Of a stretch of 64,000 nucleotides of DNA, positions 50,901 through 60,450 are shown piece by piece; position 1 is the stretch's first letter; each line of letters starts with the position of its first letter. The stretch is from the NCBI GenBank assembly GCA_032164245.1, contig JAVMKO010000007.1, forward strand, positions 2,666,001-2,730,000, read 5' to 3'. The notes beneath the pieces were generated by a model. The model did no database searches. It was not told the origin of the DNA and saw nothing but the letters and a program-made list of their open reading frames with translations. The position numbers and the translations under genes were made by a program. The DNA comes from Sternotherus odoratus (lineage: Eukaryota; Chordata; Testudines; Kinosternidae).

Positions 50901-51570
50901 TGAAGCTATCCTGATCAGTGCTGGGTGAGCTAGTGAGCATGGGCCAGACTTTGAGTTACATCCCATGCTTCTCTACTAGATCCAGTGGGGATTGCTCACT
51001 GTGTGTGTATCTATCAGGGCAGAATGTAGCCCTTTGGTTTGTATTCACTCGGGCTTTCTCCATGAAAGTCTAAATAATGAAATACTGATCTTATGTTTTT
51101 TTCTGTCCATTTTTCCAGCCTGTCTGTGTTCATTACATCCTCAAACCAATGTGTATTTTGTACGATCGCCCTGTCTGTGGCAGTGATGGGAGAACCTACC
51201 GGAACAAGTGTGAGCTGTGCAGTTACTGCAGGTGAGATTAATATCCGTGCTCTTTGTGCCATTTGACCGAAGCGGTGCTGAGCTGCTGGGGCAAATTGTT
51301 TCTCAGGGGTGACATAGAATAGACAATGGAAGGGTGCAATGCAAGCTTGCCTGGTATTCTCCTTTTCTGTAAAATACACTGGAGTTGACAGCAAAGATTT
51401 CAGGCTCTGTTTTGGGTGTAGGAAGTCTCTAATCAGACTGGGTGCATTGTGCAACTGATCTAAGAGAGCAGTGCCCAGAACATATCTGTGACCCAGCTTG
51501 ATAGTTTTTTCTCGTTTTCCCTAGGGAACATCACAAGAATATAAAGATTGTAAAGGAAGGAGCATGTTAA
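47852..51570 (+). CDS. SPINK4: Secreted Kazal-type serine protease inhibitor, SPINK4-like
   Basis: Four exons (47852-47906, 49066-49121, 51119-51231, 51525-51570) join to 270 bp, giving 89 residues plus TAA. Residues 1-18 are a signal peptide ending CCSAFA. The Kazal domain has the usual six cysteines with spacing C-x8-C-x7-C-x10-C-x2-C-x17-C, the core PVCGSDGRTYRNKCELC and the terminal KEGAC. This spacing equals that of human SPINK4 as I recall it, and the F-x-x-x-P-x-C start also fits, so SPINK4 is the best guess, but another SPINK is possible. Secreted SPINK proteins block trypsin-like proteases. The P1 residue (second after the second cysteine) appears to be Leu, which would suggest a chymotrypsin- or elastase-like target instead. 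A seventh cysteine (SYC) sits three residues after the fifth. Confidence 0.9.
48330..48960. repeat. Old interspersed repeat pieces in Kazal intron 1
   Basis: Around 48400-48480 the phrase CCCATTGTCTTGAATGGGGC matches a common reptile MITE-like family. At 48370-48400 and 48860-48960 the phrases ATTGTGCTAGGGACTATAGA and AAACAAGACACAACAAATG match an old amniote repeat. Both are degraded and assigned from memory. Confidence 0.4.
49066..49121 (+). CDS. SPINK4: Kazal inhibitor exon 2
   Basis: The acceptor TTTCAG ends at 49065 and the donor GTAAGA starts at 49122. The 56-bp exon encodes the linker TDTGRYEELNRAGQFPSY before the Kazal domain. Confidence 0.85.
50610..50700. repeat. Palindromic short repeat
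   Basis: Reads GGCACCTAACTGCC, then CAATGGGAGTTTGGTGCCTA and CTTTGAAAATC, a familiar imperfect palindrome of amniote genomes. No coding potential. Confidence 0.45.
50742..50870 (-). mobile_element. CR1 3' tail fragment
   Basis: Begins AAGAACATAAGAAAGGCCAT and continues GCTGGGTCAGACCAAAGATC, the reverse complement of the CR1 tail. It sits in Kazal intron 2. Confidence 0.88.
51119..51231 (+). CDS. SPINK4: Kazal inhibitor exon 3 (core of the Kazal domain)
   Basis: The acceptor TTTTTCCAG ends at 51118 and the donor GTGAGA starts at 51232. It holds five of the six canonical cysteines and the extra one in SYC. Confidence 0.93.
51525..51570 (+). CDS. SPINK4: Kazal inhibitor exon 4 (last cysteine and stop)
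   Basis: The acceptor TTTTCCCTAG ends at 51524. The exon encodes EHHKNIKIVKEGAC and TAA. The last cysteine is the sixth of the domain. Confidence 0.9.
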
Positions 51571-51743
51571 AGATTGAGGATACCACCACCTGTCTTGTCT
51601 TGCACGTCCTGGAATCCTTAAGGCATATGAATATGTAATCCTGCCGTGGTGCCAGGGGAGGGACTAGATTACCTCTTGAGGTTCCTACATTCTGATGACT
51701 ATGTTAATATTGTATGAACGCTATCGTTTTCATTTGTTTAAAA

Positions 51744-51749
51744 AATAAA
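51744..51749 (+). terminator. Poly(A) signal of the Kazal gene
   Basis: AATAAA lies 174 bp after the stop codon, giving a short 3' UTR typical of SPINK messages. Confidence 0.7.
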
Positions 51750-51759
51750 ATGGTTGGCT

Positions 51760-52140
51760 AAATCATTAACATAAAATGGTTTTATTCCAAATCTCTGGAT
51801 TAAAACAATTGGTCGTCTAAGGACATATCACCGATAAGCTATTGGTTTGCTACAAGGTTTTATTAAAGCACTGTGCTTATTCTTTTACCGCTTTGTGGTC
51901 AGTGTTGTTTCATGTGCCAAGGCCACCGAATCCTTTGGGCTTTTTAAACAATATTTTAAAGTGGGATAATGAGACATTCCTTTTGTACAGCCCAGGAAAA
52001 ATGTACAGCATTCATGTCTGTTATCACACCTCCCGGGAAACCAAGAGCCCCCACGGCATGTTTGGACACTTTAAGCAAATATCAGATCTGATTTCTAAGG
52101 TGGAGAATGTTACAGGTTAGAAAACAAGGACAAGGGTGGC
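51760..52140. other. Intergenic, nothing recognised
   Basis: Sequence downstream of the Kazal poly(A) signal. An open frame of 92 codons at 51842-52120 has no recognisable features and no splice context. Confidence 0.4.
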
Positions 52141-52143
52141 TTA

Positions 52144-52615
52144 GGGTATGTCTGCACGTCAAACCAGGGGTGTCATTCCCAACTTGAGGAGACATATCCA
52201 TGCTAGCTCTAATTGAGTGAGTGAGGTAAAAACCAGCCTGCAGCTACAGCACTGGGAGGGGCTAGCCACCATGAGTACTTGTCTAGTGTAACACTGACAG
52301 ACCCCAGTCATCAGGATCAAACCTGGGCCCTTTTTAGAGCTTAGTGCATGAGCCTCTACCGCATGAGCTGAAAGCCAAATGGCTGTTAGCTAAGGCTATA
52401 GAGCAGACTCATAATCTCTGTAAGTGGTTTTGGTGCCGCTAGAGGGGACAGAACCACACCCGGGAGGTGTGTGGGTTACACTAGCATCTCGGACAGGTAT
52501 ATCCTTGGGGTGGCTTAGCCCCATTGCTGCTTGCCTGGCACTCTATTTTTAGCACGCTAACTTGATCAGAGCTAGTGGGGGTATGTCTCCTCAAGCTGGC
52601 AATTATCCCCTCTGT
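52144..52615. mobile_element. MITE carrying a second inserted element
   Basis: The outer ends are GGGTATGTCTGCACG at the left and, at the right, GGGGGTATGTCTCC, with conserved inner words (AACTTGAGGAGACATATC versus CTCAAGCTGGCAATTATCCC). From about 52285 to 52512 it is interrupted by another element whose ends CTAGTGTAAC and GTTACACTAG are inverted. On the minus strand the inner one contains a tRNA-like B box GGTTTGATCC. Neither encodes a protein. Confidence 0.6.
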
Positions 52616-52632
52616 CTGAGATGGAGACTTAC

Positions 52633-53505
52633 TGTGGCGGGGTGTCCACCCGCCCCCTACTGGAAGGGGCTTGGAAAAGCCCCAAAAGGGGTTTGAAATA
52701 GCCTGGGAGGCTAGCCTGCAAACTCCCAGGCCGATTGGGAGTTGGGTTCAGCTGTGTGGCCACGTCCCAAACACTCCCAGCCAGGATATAAGGGCTGGGA
52801 GGCAGAGAAGCAGGGGAGTCTCCTCAGTAAGCAGAGGGAGACAGGCCTGCTGCAGGAAGCCTGAAGGAAGGTACTAGGCTGGGTGCAGGGCTGGGGCTAG
52901 GCGGTAGGAGCTGGGGAAAGCTCTGGCCTGAGAGCCCCAGGCTGCAAGTGCAGGCAAGGGCCTAAAGTCAGTCTCCTCGGTAACCAGAGGGAGACAGGGC
53001 CTGGCTGCACGGAGCCTGTACCGAGGTACCCAGACTGGGACAGGGCGAGGGCAAGGCAGCTGGGAGCCAGGGAGCCTAAGCTCTAGCGAGAAGGCCCCAG
53101 CTTACTGAGCCTAGAGAAGGCCTGACTCACGGGGTACTGGGGGTTGCCAGGGGGCGGCCCAGGGCTGCTGATAGCTGTAGTAGGCCAACCCTCCTTGCCT
53201 GTGATGAGTAGCCATGATACTGCAGTCCGCCCCAGTGAGCGGGGGCAAGTAGTGACTGACAGTGGCAAACTCTGAGGCGAGTTGGGGATAGTGGGTGGTG
53301 GGTTCCCAGGTGGAGGAACCCCAAGACCAGGGGGGTACTGCAGGGCTGCAGTACCCTCAGCAAGGGGCTCCGGGGTCCGGGAAGGGCCTGGGGCCAGAGT
53401 AGAGAGGCGGACGTCGGCCGGCAGAGGGCGCTCCAGGGTCACAAAGAGCTAATTCCCTGACGACCAGACGGGGGCGCCGCCGGGTGAGTGACCGACCCCG
53501 TCACA
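52633..53505 (+). mobile_element. Solo LTR (873 bp) with 5-bp target duplication
   Basis: It starts TGTGGCGGGGTG and ends CCCCGTCACA (TG...CA) and is flanked by CTTAC on both sides (52628-52632 and 53506-53510). A TATA box (GATATAAGG) lies near 52785-52793. After it, a roughly 153-bp module starting GTCTCCTCAGTAAGCAGAGG occurs twice (52818 and 52971). No internal retroviral sequence is present, so this is a recombined solo LTR of an old endogenous retrovirus or LTR retrotransposon. No AATAAA is obvious. The ends also form an imperfect inverted repeat longer than usual, so a DNA transposon is the alternative. Confidence 0.72.
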
Positions 53506-53510
53506 CTTAC

Positions 53511-54301
53511 CCTAAGGGAGTGTAGGAGTCACAGCTCAAGTGATGCATTGGCCTTTGGTCAGTCCTTTGCACGGAGGCAGATTCCGCACTTAGGATGTGC
53601 TAGCTCATGTTGAAAATAGACCTTTCCTCCTATGGAAGACAAAGCCTAAGAGGTGACTGAAAGTTAAAGTTGCCACATTTTTCTTGGAGTCCCTGTGCAG
53701 GTGGATGTCAGGGGAGGTGCACATGCACCATGAGTGGAAGCACATCGCGAAGATAAGTAACTGTGTTTTCCCTAGACTTGAATCTTCTTACATCATCCTA
53801 CTCTGCTCCTTCCTTCTGGCCCCTTGGCATGTAACCTATGTCAGTTACACCTCCTTACCCTTTTTTACCCACTGCAGATTCTTACTGACAAATCGTATTT
53901 GACTAATTCACAGGGTTTTTTTTTTTTTCACATATTGATGTGGTCCACCTTTGTTAGTGTTCTTGAAGTTCAGACACCCTCATTGTTTCTTTGCAATTCT
54001 GAAGTGAGGAAGAGAAGTTCCTGTAGTATTGCTCGTGATCTTCTGTGTCTATGAAGAGACAACCCCTCCCCAATATTTAACATTTCCCCTTCTTATTTCA
54101 CACTCCCCTTCTTAAAGAAGAAGAATCAAGATATTTTATATTAGGAAGCAACTAGAATCCAGTGGGAGCCTTGGGTTGAAGACTCTTGACCAAAACAGAT
54201 GGCTGGAAGGCAGGTTATAGGGATTATTACAACACATTCGAAGTTGGTGGAAAAACTGCAGTGAGAGGAGATATTTGAATGATTCCCAGTGCATCTCCAT
54301 T

Positions 54302-54306
<5 letters not shown>
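53511..54306. other. Intergenic, nothing recognised
   Basis: No splice-flanked coding segment or clear repeat. A T-run at 53913-53927 and ordinary AT-rich sequence. Confidence 0.4.

Positions 54307-54334
<28 letters not shown>
54307..54334. repeat. A28 homopolymer
   Basis: Twenty-eight A residues preceded by TACAGC and followed by GAGAG. No retrocopy body or target duplication is evident to its left. Confidence 0.95.
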
Positions 54335-54337
<3 letters not shown>

Positions 54338-54635
54338 AGCCCTGAATACAAATATTCTCATAATCTCAATTTCATGGCTACATGTAGGATACCCCTATCT
54401 TCAGAAGAGTACAGATAGCATCCCAGCACATCTGGAAATCTTACAAGTTGCAAACTCATATCTTAATAGCAATAGGCAAATGAACAGAACTGATCACTTG
54501 AATTAGCTTTTCAAATGTCAGTATTTACCAACGACTCCACATCAGATCTGAGCTCTTACAGTTTTCCCCTTACTTATGATCAGAAAAAACCTGGCGCACA
54601 CTCTAAACTACTTCTGAAGATGGGATTATCTAATA

Positions 54636-54885
54636 ATAATATCAGTTAGCACTTACATAGCATTTTATAGTTTCAGTGCAGCATCCAAACATTCATTCTT
54701 CTGTACCACTCTCTGGTTAGCTAGGTATCTAAGTAGCATGAATCCTATTTACCAGATGCAGGAACTGTGACATGTTATAAGGTTGTGATCTGCCCAAGAC
54801 CATACAGTAAAGCAGTAGCAGAACTGAGCTTATAGTGCAGGAATTCTTGGCTCCAAGTCCTAACCTATAGTGCTTCCTTCCATAA
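54636..54885 (+). mobile_element. MIR-like SINE remnant
   Basis: Contains ATCAGTTAGCACTTACATAG, then CCAGATGCAGGAACTG, CTGCCCAAGACCATACAGTA and GCTCCAAGTCCTAACC, in the order of the MIR consensus. Old and diverged. Confidence 0.6.
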
Positions 54886-54974
54886 ATCCAGGAATGTTTT
54901 TATTCTGCTTGGTAGAAGAAGCCCAGTGATCACAATTCTGTCCCATGTTAACTAAGACTTTTACATTTCTATTT

Positions 54975-54980
54975 TATTCA
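54975..54980 (-). terminator. Poly(A) signal of the NHL-repeat gene
   Basis: AATAAA on the minus strand, 61 bp downstream of the stop codon at 55041-55043. This gives a very short 3' UTR. Confidence 0.6.
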
Positions 54981-55040
54981 CCATGGTCAAAGGTATTTGC
55001 TGAGGCAAGTTCAATTGCTGAGCTAAGGCTACACCTGCTC

Positions 55041-55388
55041 TCATCTGTATCTGTAGAACTTTACGCGGTGATGATAGCAGTCAGCTACTGCCAAGAGCCC
55101 GCTCTTCGTCACTGAAAGCCCACAAGGGCCTTCTAGATCTTGAGTTACTACTATAGCAATCAGGGATGCATCGGGATTAAACATCACTATGCAGTTTTGT
55201 CCTTCATCTGCAACAAACAAGTTCTCATTTGAATCTACACAGACTCCAGAGGGATTCACAAAGGTGAATTTGTTGCCATAATCTGGTCCAATTGTTTTCT
55301 TCAGAATTCTTTCGCTGTCCACAATCTTGAGGCAGCAGCCTTGGTATTTTCCAAAGAGCTGCCCTTCAGTAACCAGTATCTCTTCACT
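55041..55388 (-). CDS. NHL gene terminal exon, second half of repeat 4 to 6
   Basis: Acceptor AG at 55390-55389, TGA at 55043-55041. It starts SEEILVTEGQLFGKYQG and contains no upstream methionine of its own, so it depends on splicing to the 56.1-56.7-kb exon. Confidence 0.88.
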   Translation of the reverse strand, partial: SEEILVTEGQLFGKYQGCCLKIVDSERILKKTIGPDYGNKFTFVNPSGVCVDSNENLFVADEGQNCIVMFNPDASLIAIVVTQDLEGPCGLSVTKSGLLAVADCYHHRVKFYRYR

Positions 55389-56688
55389 CTGTCGGGAAAA
55401 ACGTGATAGTACCCTAGTTAGAGCTGCTGGAATTCCTAAGGGCTTGGCTTTACTGCGGGTACTAAATAACCCAGAAATCTATTCCTGAGTTTGGATGCTA
55501 AAGGCATATCGGGGTCACACAGAAAAATTATTAACAGCAAAAAGAACATTCTTTGAATTCTTCTACTACTTAGTCTGTCTACAGCCTGGTAGGTTTGTGG
55601 AGAAACTGTGACTGGATCTCTCATCCTGATCTCTCTAGAAAATCAGTGTCTCTGATTCAACAGAATCAGCAGGACTACATAGAACAAAACCACTCATCAT
55701 ACACTTTGCTCAAACGGTCTTCTTACTCTGTGCACTGTTTCAGGCTGTCAGTACAAGAGAGGAAGGATAGTTTGTGGTTAAGGCAATGGACAGAGACCAA
55801 GAGATCTGGGTTCAATTTTTAGCTTTGCTATAGTAATCCTGGCTGATCAGGGAGGCCTGGCAGTAGGGGGGATTGTTCCAGGGATGTGACACAGAGGGAA
55901 ATAGCAGAGCCTCAGCAGGGAGTGTTGGCCTTACAGAATGTTTAATAAAGCTCTGTTTCTTACAGTTCTGCAACCTTGTTCCATAACTTGTAGCTAGCAA
56001 AAGAGTCATCATTAAAATTAGTGCTTATCATAAATTTCATGCTCATGGGGGCAGGGCCTAGGTTTCCTTGTGTTTAGAAAGCACTTAGTGCATTTTGGAA
56101 ACTGCCACAATGTAAATGATTGTGTTAGTAGTTTGTGTTATACTGTACCTTATTGACTGCAATGTACTCTGGTCTATGAAAGCCATCTATCACATTCGTC
56201 TTCAGGATGGTGTTCATTCTCCAGTCCACCCCAATGACGTGAACTTTTCCTCCATCTCTCCAGTCTGTCACTGCAATATCATTGGACTTCAGGACTGCCA
56301 TCCTGTAGGAATGATGCCAGCCCATTTTGGGAGACTTCAGCTGGTGGATCATCTCACCATCTTTAGAGAAGACCTTGATGGCTTTGGATCCATCAGTCAC
56401 AAGCAACAAGCCATCCTGTGTGCATGCTACATCTCCCAGACCATTTCTTGGTTCAGAGCCATAGGGAAAGCCATGCTTATAGCAACCATCAGGGTTAAAG
56501 AGCTGGATCTTTTTGTTTCCACTATCTTTCACAACCAGATCTCCCTCCAGAGTCATGGTCACACTGGTTGGCCAGATGAATCTGCCAGGCTCTGTTCCAA
56601 ACCCTCCTAGTTCTTTGACCAGATTGTTGTAAAATATCCTTTGGATTCCAGAGAACTTCCAGTCTTTATTAAATTCAAACATGTCTTT
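55041..56688 (-). CDS. NHL-repeat beta-propeller protein, last two exons
   Basis: The exon at 56688-56149 (540 bp, 180 codons) and the last exon at 55388-55041 (115 codons plus TGA) are both phase 0, with acceptors GTTTAG and CGACAG and donor GTACAG. Together they give 295 residues. I count six NHL repeats: FGTEPGRFIWPTSV with LVVKDSGNKKIQLFNPDG; then DGLLLVTDGSKAIKVFSKDG; NDIAVTDWRDGGKVHVIGVD; FHRPEYIAVNK spliced to SEEILVTEG; NLFVADEGQNCIVMFNPDA; and LLAVADCYHHRVKFYRYR. This is a complete six-bladed propeller as in TRIM/NHLRC proteins, where it binds RNA or protein partners. An ATG occurs two codons into the first exon, so the protein may start there or have upstream exons (RING, B-box) that I could not find up to 64000. 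Which NHL gene it is, I cannot say. Confidence 0.85.
55389..56148. other. Intron of the NHL gene
   Basis: A 760-bp intron. Near 55765-55835 a MIR-like fragment (GGTTAAGGCAATGGACAGAG, GATCTGGGTTCAATT) is present in reverse orientation. Nothing else is recognised. Confidence 0.6.
56149..56688 (-). CDS. NHL gene exon, repeats 1 to first half of 4
   Basis: Acceptor AG at 56690-56689, donor GTACAG from 56148. It opens KDMFEFNKDWKFSGIQRIF and is fully open over 180 codons, which strongly supports a real exon. Confidence 0.88.
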
Positions 56689-57640
56689 CTAAACGAAAAA
56701 AGGGAATGACCCGTTAACACTCCCGTCCCAGGGTTTCCACACTAGATAAAGCACAGCAGTTCTTGTTGCAGGTTTAAATCATATATTATCATATGAGGGG
56801 GGTCTGCAGGGTGAGAGAACAATGGGAGAGGCACCATCTAGCAGAGCTAATCCCCAGGATGGCCAGAGGGAGGTGCCACTGTGGTGAGTGAACCCCTTGA
56901 CAATGCTCTTGGAACTGGCAGTTACAACAGTAACCTACATCAAGCATCTCTGTGGACAGGTGTGTAAATTTCACCCTCAGGCATAGATTAGCCCATGCAC
57001 CTAAATCCTGACTTGTGACATCCATGTCACACACAGTACCAGGTTGGGTTTGTGTTGTGGACACATGGGATAAGACCGCTGAACTTGTTTTCAGTTGGTA
57101 TCAAAGCTGTCTGGTGAACAATTTCTAATTGCGAAAGTCTGGGCTCAGATCTTCCAAAGAGCTCAACAGCAACCAGAGTTCCCAGCCAGGGCAGGGCGTG
57201 GGGCATGTCCCTTGTGAGCAATGGAAAGCTGCAGAATTCTTGTGCGGAGGAGCCCGATTTGTTTCGATGTTTCTAGGGGAGCCGCTGGAGGCTGAGCTCT
57301 TTTGAAAATGTGGCCATTTAGATTTGTGGCTCTCAAAAGCTATGAGTGGCACAGCATTAAGCCAGGGCGTGGTGGCGCTGCCAGAAATACAGAATTGGCA
57401 GGGGACTAAAAAAAGCAAAAACTTGAAAGTGAAATCAAATATCACTCCAATTGTAGAGATGAATGATCCGTGACTTTCCCAGTCATGGAGTTCATTAGCG
57501 TGAAGCTGCCTGACTAGAAAAGAGGCTAAGCATTCAATGGGAAAAAATGATTTGACTGCAGGATATTCAGAACTCTGCCCATTCCACGGCTTATGCCAGG
57601 CTGCCCACGCCAATTTGGACCCTGTGGGAGGCCCCAGTTC
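56689..57640. other. Upstream of the NHL exon, no gene recognised
   Basis: I looked on the minus strand for a RING or B-box exon and for an obvious promoter and saw neither. Open frames here lack splice signals and family motifs. Confidence 0.4.
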
Positions 57641-58275
57641 AGCAGAGCCCATGCCCAACATTAAATACTCATATAGCCCCGTTGATTTTAGTGGGATTAT
57701 GCATCTGTTTAAAGTTACACTCATGCTTAGTCCTGGTATTTTGTGCTTAAGTCCCATGCTTTGTTGAATCAGGGTTTAGAGATGCCAAGGAGAAAGATCT
57801 GGACCTAGCGCTGAATTAAAGAGTAGGTACCAGGAACTTTTGCACCATAATCCTGGTCTGACACTGAACTCCCTCTGTGACCTTGGTCCAGTCACTTTAC
57901 CTCTCCTCTGTCAAATGAGAAGGCTAGTGTTTACCTGACGGGTGCTGCAAGGGGGGTTCACTTTGCAGAAGGAAAGCACTATCTACTTAGCAGTCTCCTA
58001 TTATTAATTGCTTGTCCAGTAGCTTGCAAATACACTTGCACATTTACAGTAGGGTCTGATCCAGAAAAATGCTAACGAGCTGCAACTGCCACTGAAATCA
58101 CAAGATGCTGAGTCCCCAGAATCCCCAGTAAGGCCAGGGCCTTAATTTAATTTCACACTATGTGACGTGGATGCAAAGTTCGAAAGGGAAGATGTCTGGA
58201 GCCAAAGGCAGGATCAGAGCCCACTGAAATGTATGGGAGTTTTTTCATTGACTTTGGTGGGCTTTGGTTTAGGCA
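57640..58275. repeat. Cluster of old interspersed repeat fragments
   Basis: At 57640-57780 (CCGTTGATTTTAGTGGGATT, TTTAAAGTTACACTCATGC) and 58190-58270 (GGATCAGAGCCCACTGAAAT) are pieces of the reptile palindromic MITE class. At 57850-58010 (CTCTGTGACCTTGGTCCAGT, CACTTTACCTCTCC) is a MIR- or L2-like piece in reverse orientation. Confidence 0.5.
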
Positions 58276-59430
58276 ATAAATTCCCCCGTCCCAGTCTCAG
58301 ATACTTCACCTGTTCGTCATCTAGCTCCTTCAGAAAATATGAATCTAACGTGCTCTTTGTGCAGACTGATGTCCCTGTGGAGAGCCTAGGAAAGGAGGGA
58401 AAGCAGCGTGTTAAACTGACATCCGTTACCAAGGGTTTGCTGCATCGGCTGTGATTGTTTTCAACAGGAGAGACTCACGAGGGTACCTGTCACCATGTGG
58501 CTGGCCCTTTAAAGGGAGATGGGATTCAGCCCCAGCCTTGACATAGCCAGGGAAAAGGAAGGAAATTTGACCCACTCAGAGCCTGCTGGTAGAAAAGGCA
58601 GTTGTAGGAGTTGCAGAAAACAGTGGAGGGGGTACCTGTAGGAGGCACTGAATGCTCTCTGCCCGCACTTGGAGGCGTACTAGAGAGGGGCTGTTTGTCA
58701 GTGGACTGTCCCTCTTGGGAGGGAAAGGGGTGAGCTGGAGTCCCCTCCCCAGGCTGTGGAAGGGGGATGGAAACCCTCCCTGAGGAAGAGTGGGGGGAAG
58801 GACATTTACACTCAAGGTTTGGTGTTTGAGGTAACTCTCTTTTGGAAGCCTCTTGCAGTCCGGTTAGGTAGAGCTGGATCAGGGCCCGCTGAGAGAGAGA
58901 GGGGCTCAGGGTAAAGAACCTGCCATAAGTCGATTGTCCTCTAGATGCTCTTTATTTTAGGGCATGGTAAGGTGCCAGGTGCACACATGATGCTATGCAA
59001 GGTAGAGATCCGGCAAGGCATGCCCGTGTTTAGAATTGAGAGGGAGGCTGGAGCATTGTGCTTTTGAAAAGCAGCTCTTGATTGTCTTTAGAAAATCTCG
59101 TCCCTGAGCAACAAGGCCCACAGCGTTGAATTGGACCGTTCGTGTGCTTGAAGTGAAGCATGTTCTTTGCTGGAGCTGAGCCTGACTAATTAGTCTCCAC
59201 AGTTTTGCATAACACGATTTTGCATCTTTTCCGTAACCCCGAGAAAGCTCCACACTGGCTTTGAAAACAGTCAGTCTTCTGAATGAAACTGGGCATGATT
59301 GCCGTGTAACCTGACCCGCTCAAACACGGAGTCATCTCCACAGAGCCCAGAGTGCAACTATTTTGCACAAAGAGGCCACGTTTCGAATTTGCAGCAGAAT
59401 TCACAAATGTGCTTGTAATCTGTGTCACGG
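58276..59430. other. Intergenic, nothing recognised
   Basis: Short open frames on both strands show no conserved motif, splice context or codon pattern that I can defend. Confidence 0.4.
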
Positions 59431-59434
59431 AAAT

Positions 59435-59510
59435 CTAGGTAGTCATAGAGTTTAAGGCCAGAAGGGACCACCAGAGAGACCGTCCTCCTGTATAGCACAG
59501 GCTGCTGAGG
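59435..59510 (+). repeat. Degraded interspersed repeat (LINE 3' end type)
   Basis: Reads AGTCATAGAGTTTAAGGCCA, GAAGGGACCACCAGAGAGAC and CTCCTGTATAGCACAGGC, a common turtle repeat tail. A weaker copy lies near 47255. Confidence 0.55.
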
Positions 59511-60450
59511 TATGTCTACACTCATTAAAAACCTTCAGCTAGCCCATGCCAGCTAGGCTTGCCAGGTGTCTGGTTTTTAATCAGTTGAAAAGGGACCCTG
59601 GTGGTTCCAGTCAGCATCACCGACCGGGCCATTAAAAGTCCTGTCAGCATCACAGTGGGGCTAAGGCAGGCTCCCTGCCTGCTGTGGCTTCGCGCAGCTC
59701 CTGGAAGCAGTGACATTTCCTTCTTCTAGAGGCAGCCAGGGCGCTCCGTACATTGCCCCCAACCCAAGCGCTAGTTCTGCAGCTCCCACTGGCAAGGAAC
59801 CACTGCCAATGGGAACTACAGGGGTGGTGCCTGCAGATTGGGCAGCACACAGAGCTATCTGGCCATACCTCCGCTTAGGAGCTGGAGGGGGAACATGCCA
59901 CTGCTTCTGGGAACGGCTTGAAGTAAGTATTGCCCAGAGTCTGCACCCCTATCCCATGACTCAACCCCCTCCCCCAGACCTGACTCCCCTCCCACCCTCT
60001 GCACCTCTCGGTCCCAACCCCTCATCCCCAGTCCCACCCTAGAGCCCACACGCCCAGACAGAGCCCTCGCCCCCTGACTCCAAACCCCCCAGCCCTGAGC
60101 CCCCTCCTGCCCTCCAAACCCCTCATTCCCAGCCCCACCCCAGAGCCCTCGCCCCCCCCCCAACCCTGAGAAGGGGTAGGGCAGGGCGAGGCCTTCTCCA
60201 AGGCGTGGGGCAGGAGCGGGGCAATGGTGTTCGCTTTTGTGCGAGTAGAGAGTTGACAACCCTACAGCTGAATCACTCCCGGGGCTTGGCTAAGTGGCTG
60301 TTTAGCTGAGCTGTAGATGGAGCCCGGACTCTAGGACCCTGTAAAGTTGGAGAGTCCCAGAGCTTAGGCTGCAACCTGAGCCTGAAACTCTCTCTCAGCA
60401 ATTAGACTCCCTTACCCTGAGCCCCAGCGGGGCCAGCCAGGGGTGTCTGA
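59510..60450. mobile_element. Outer MITE split by an inserted element
   Basis: The left part (59510-59553) starts GTATGTCTACACTCATTAAA. The right part (60265 to about 60450) holds GCAATTAGACTCCCTTACCC and GGGGCCAGCCAGGGGTGTCT, the opposite end of the same turtle MITE family. The middle is a separate element. Confidence 0.65.
59556..60262. mobile_element. 707-bp DNA element nested in a MITE
   Basis: The left end GGCTTGCCAGGTGTC and the right end, in reverse complement GGGTTGTCAACTCTC, are imperfectly inverted. TA flanks both ends (59554-59555 and 60263-60264). The interior is GC-rich, then very C-rich (59940-60170: pyrimidine-rich CCCCAGCCCC phrases). I recognise it as an abundant turtle family but cannot name it. 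There is no transposase. Confidence 0.65.

Noticed and set aside
54307..54334. Processed pseudogene tail
   Set aside because: The A28 run has no recognisable retrocopy on its left and no flanking duplication.
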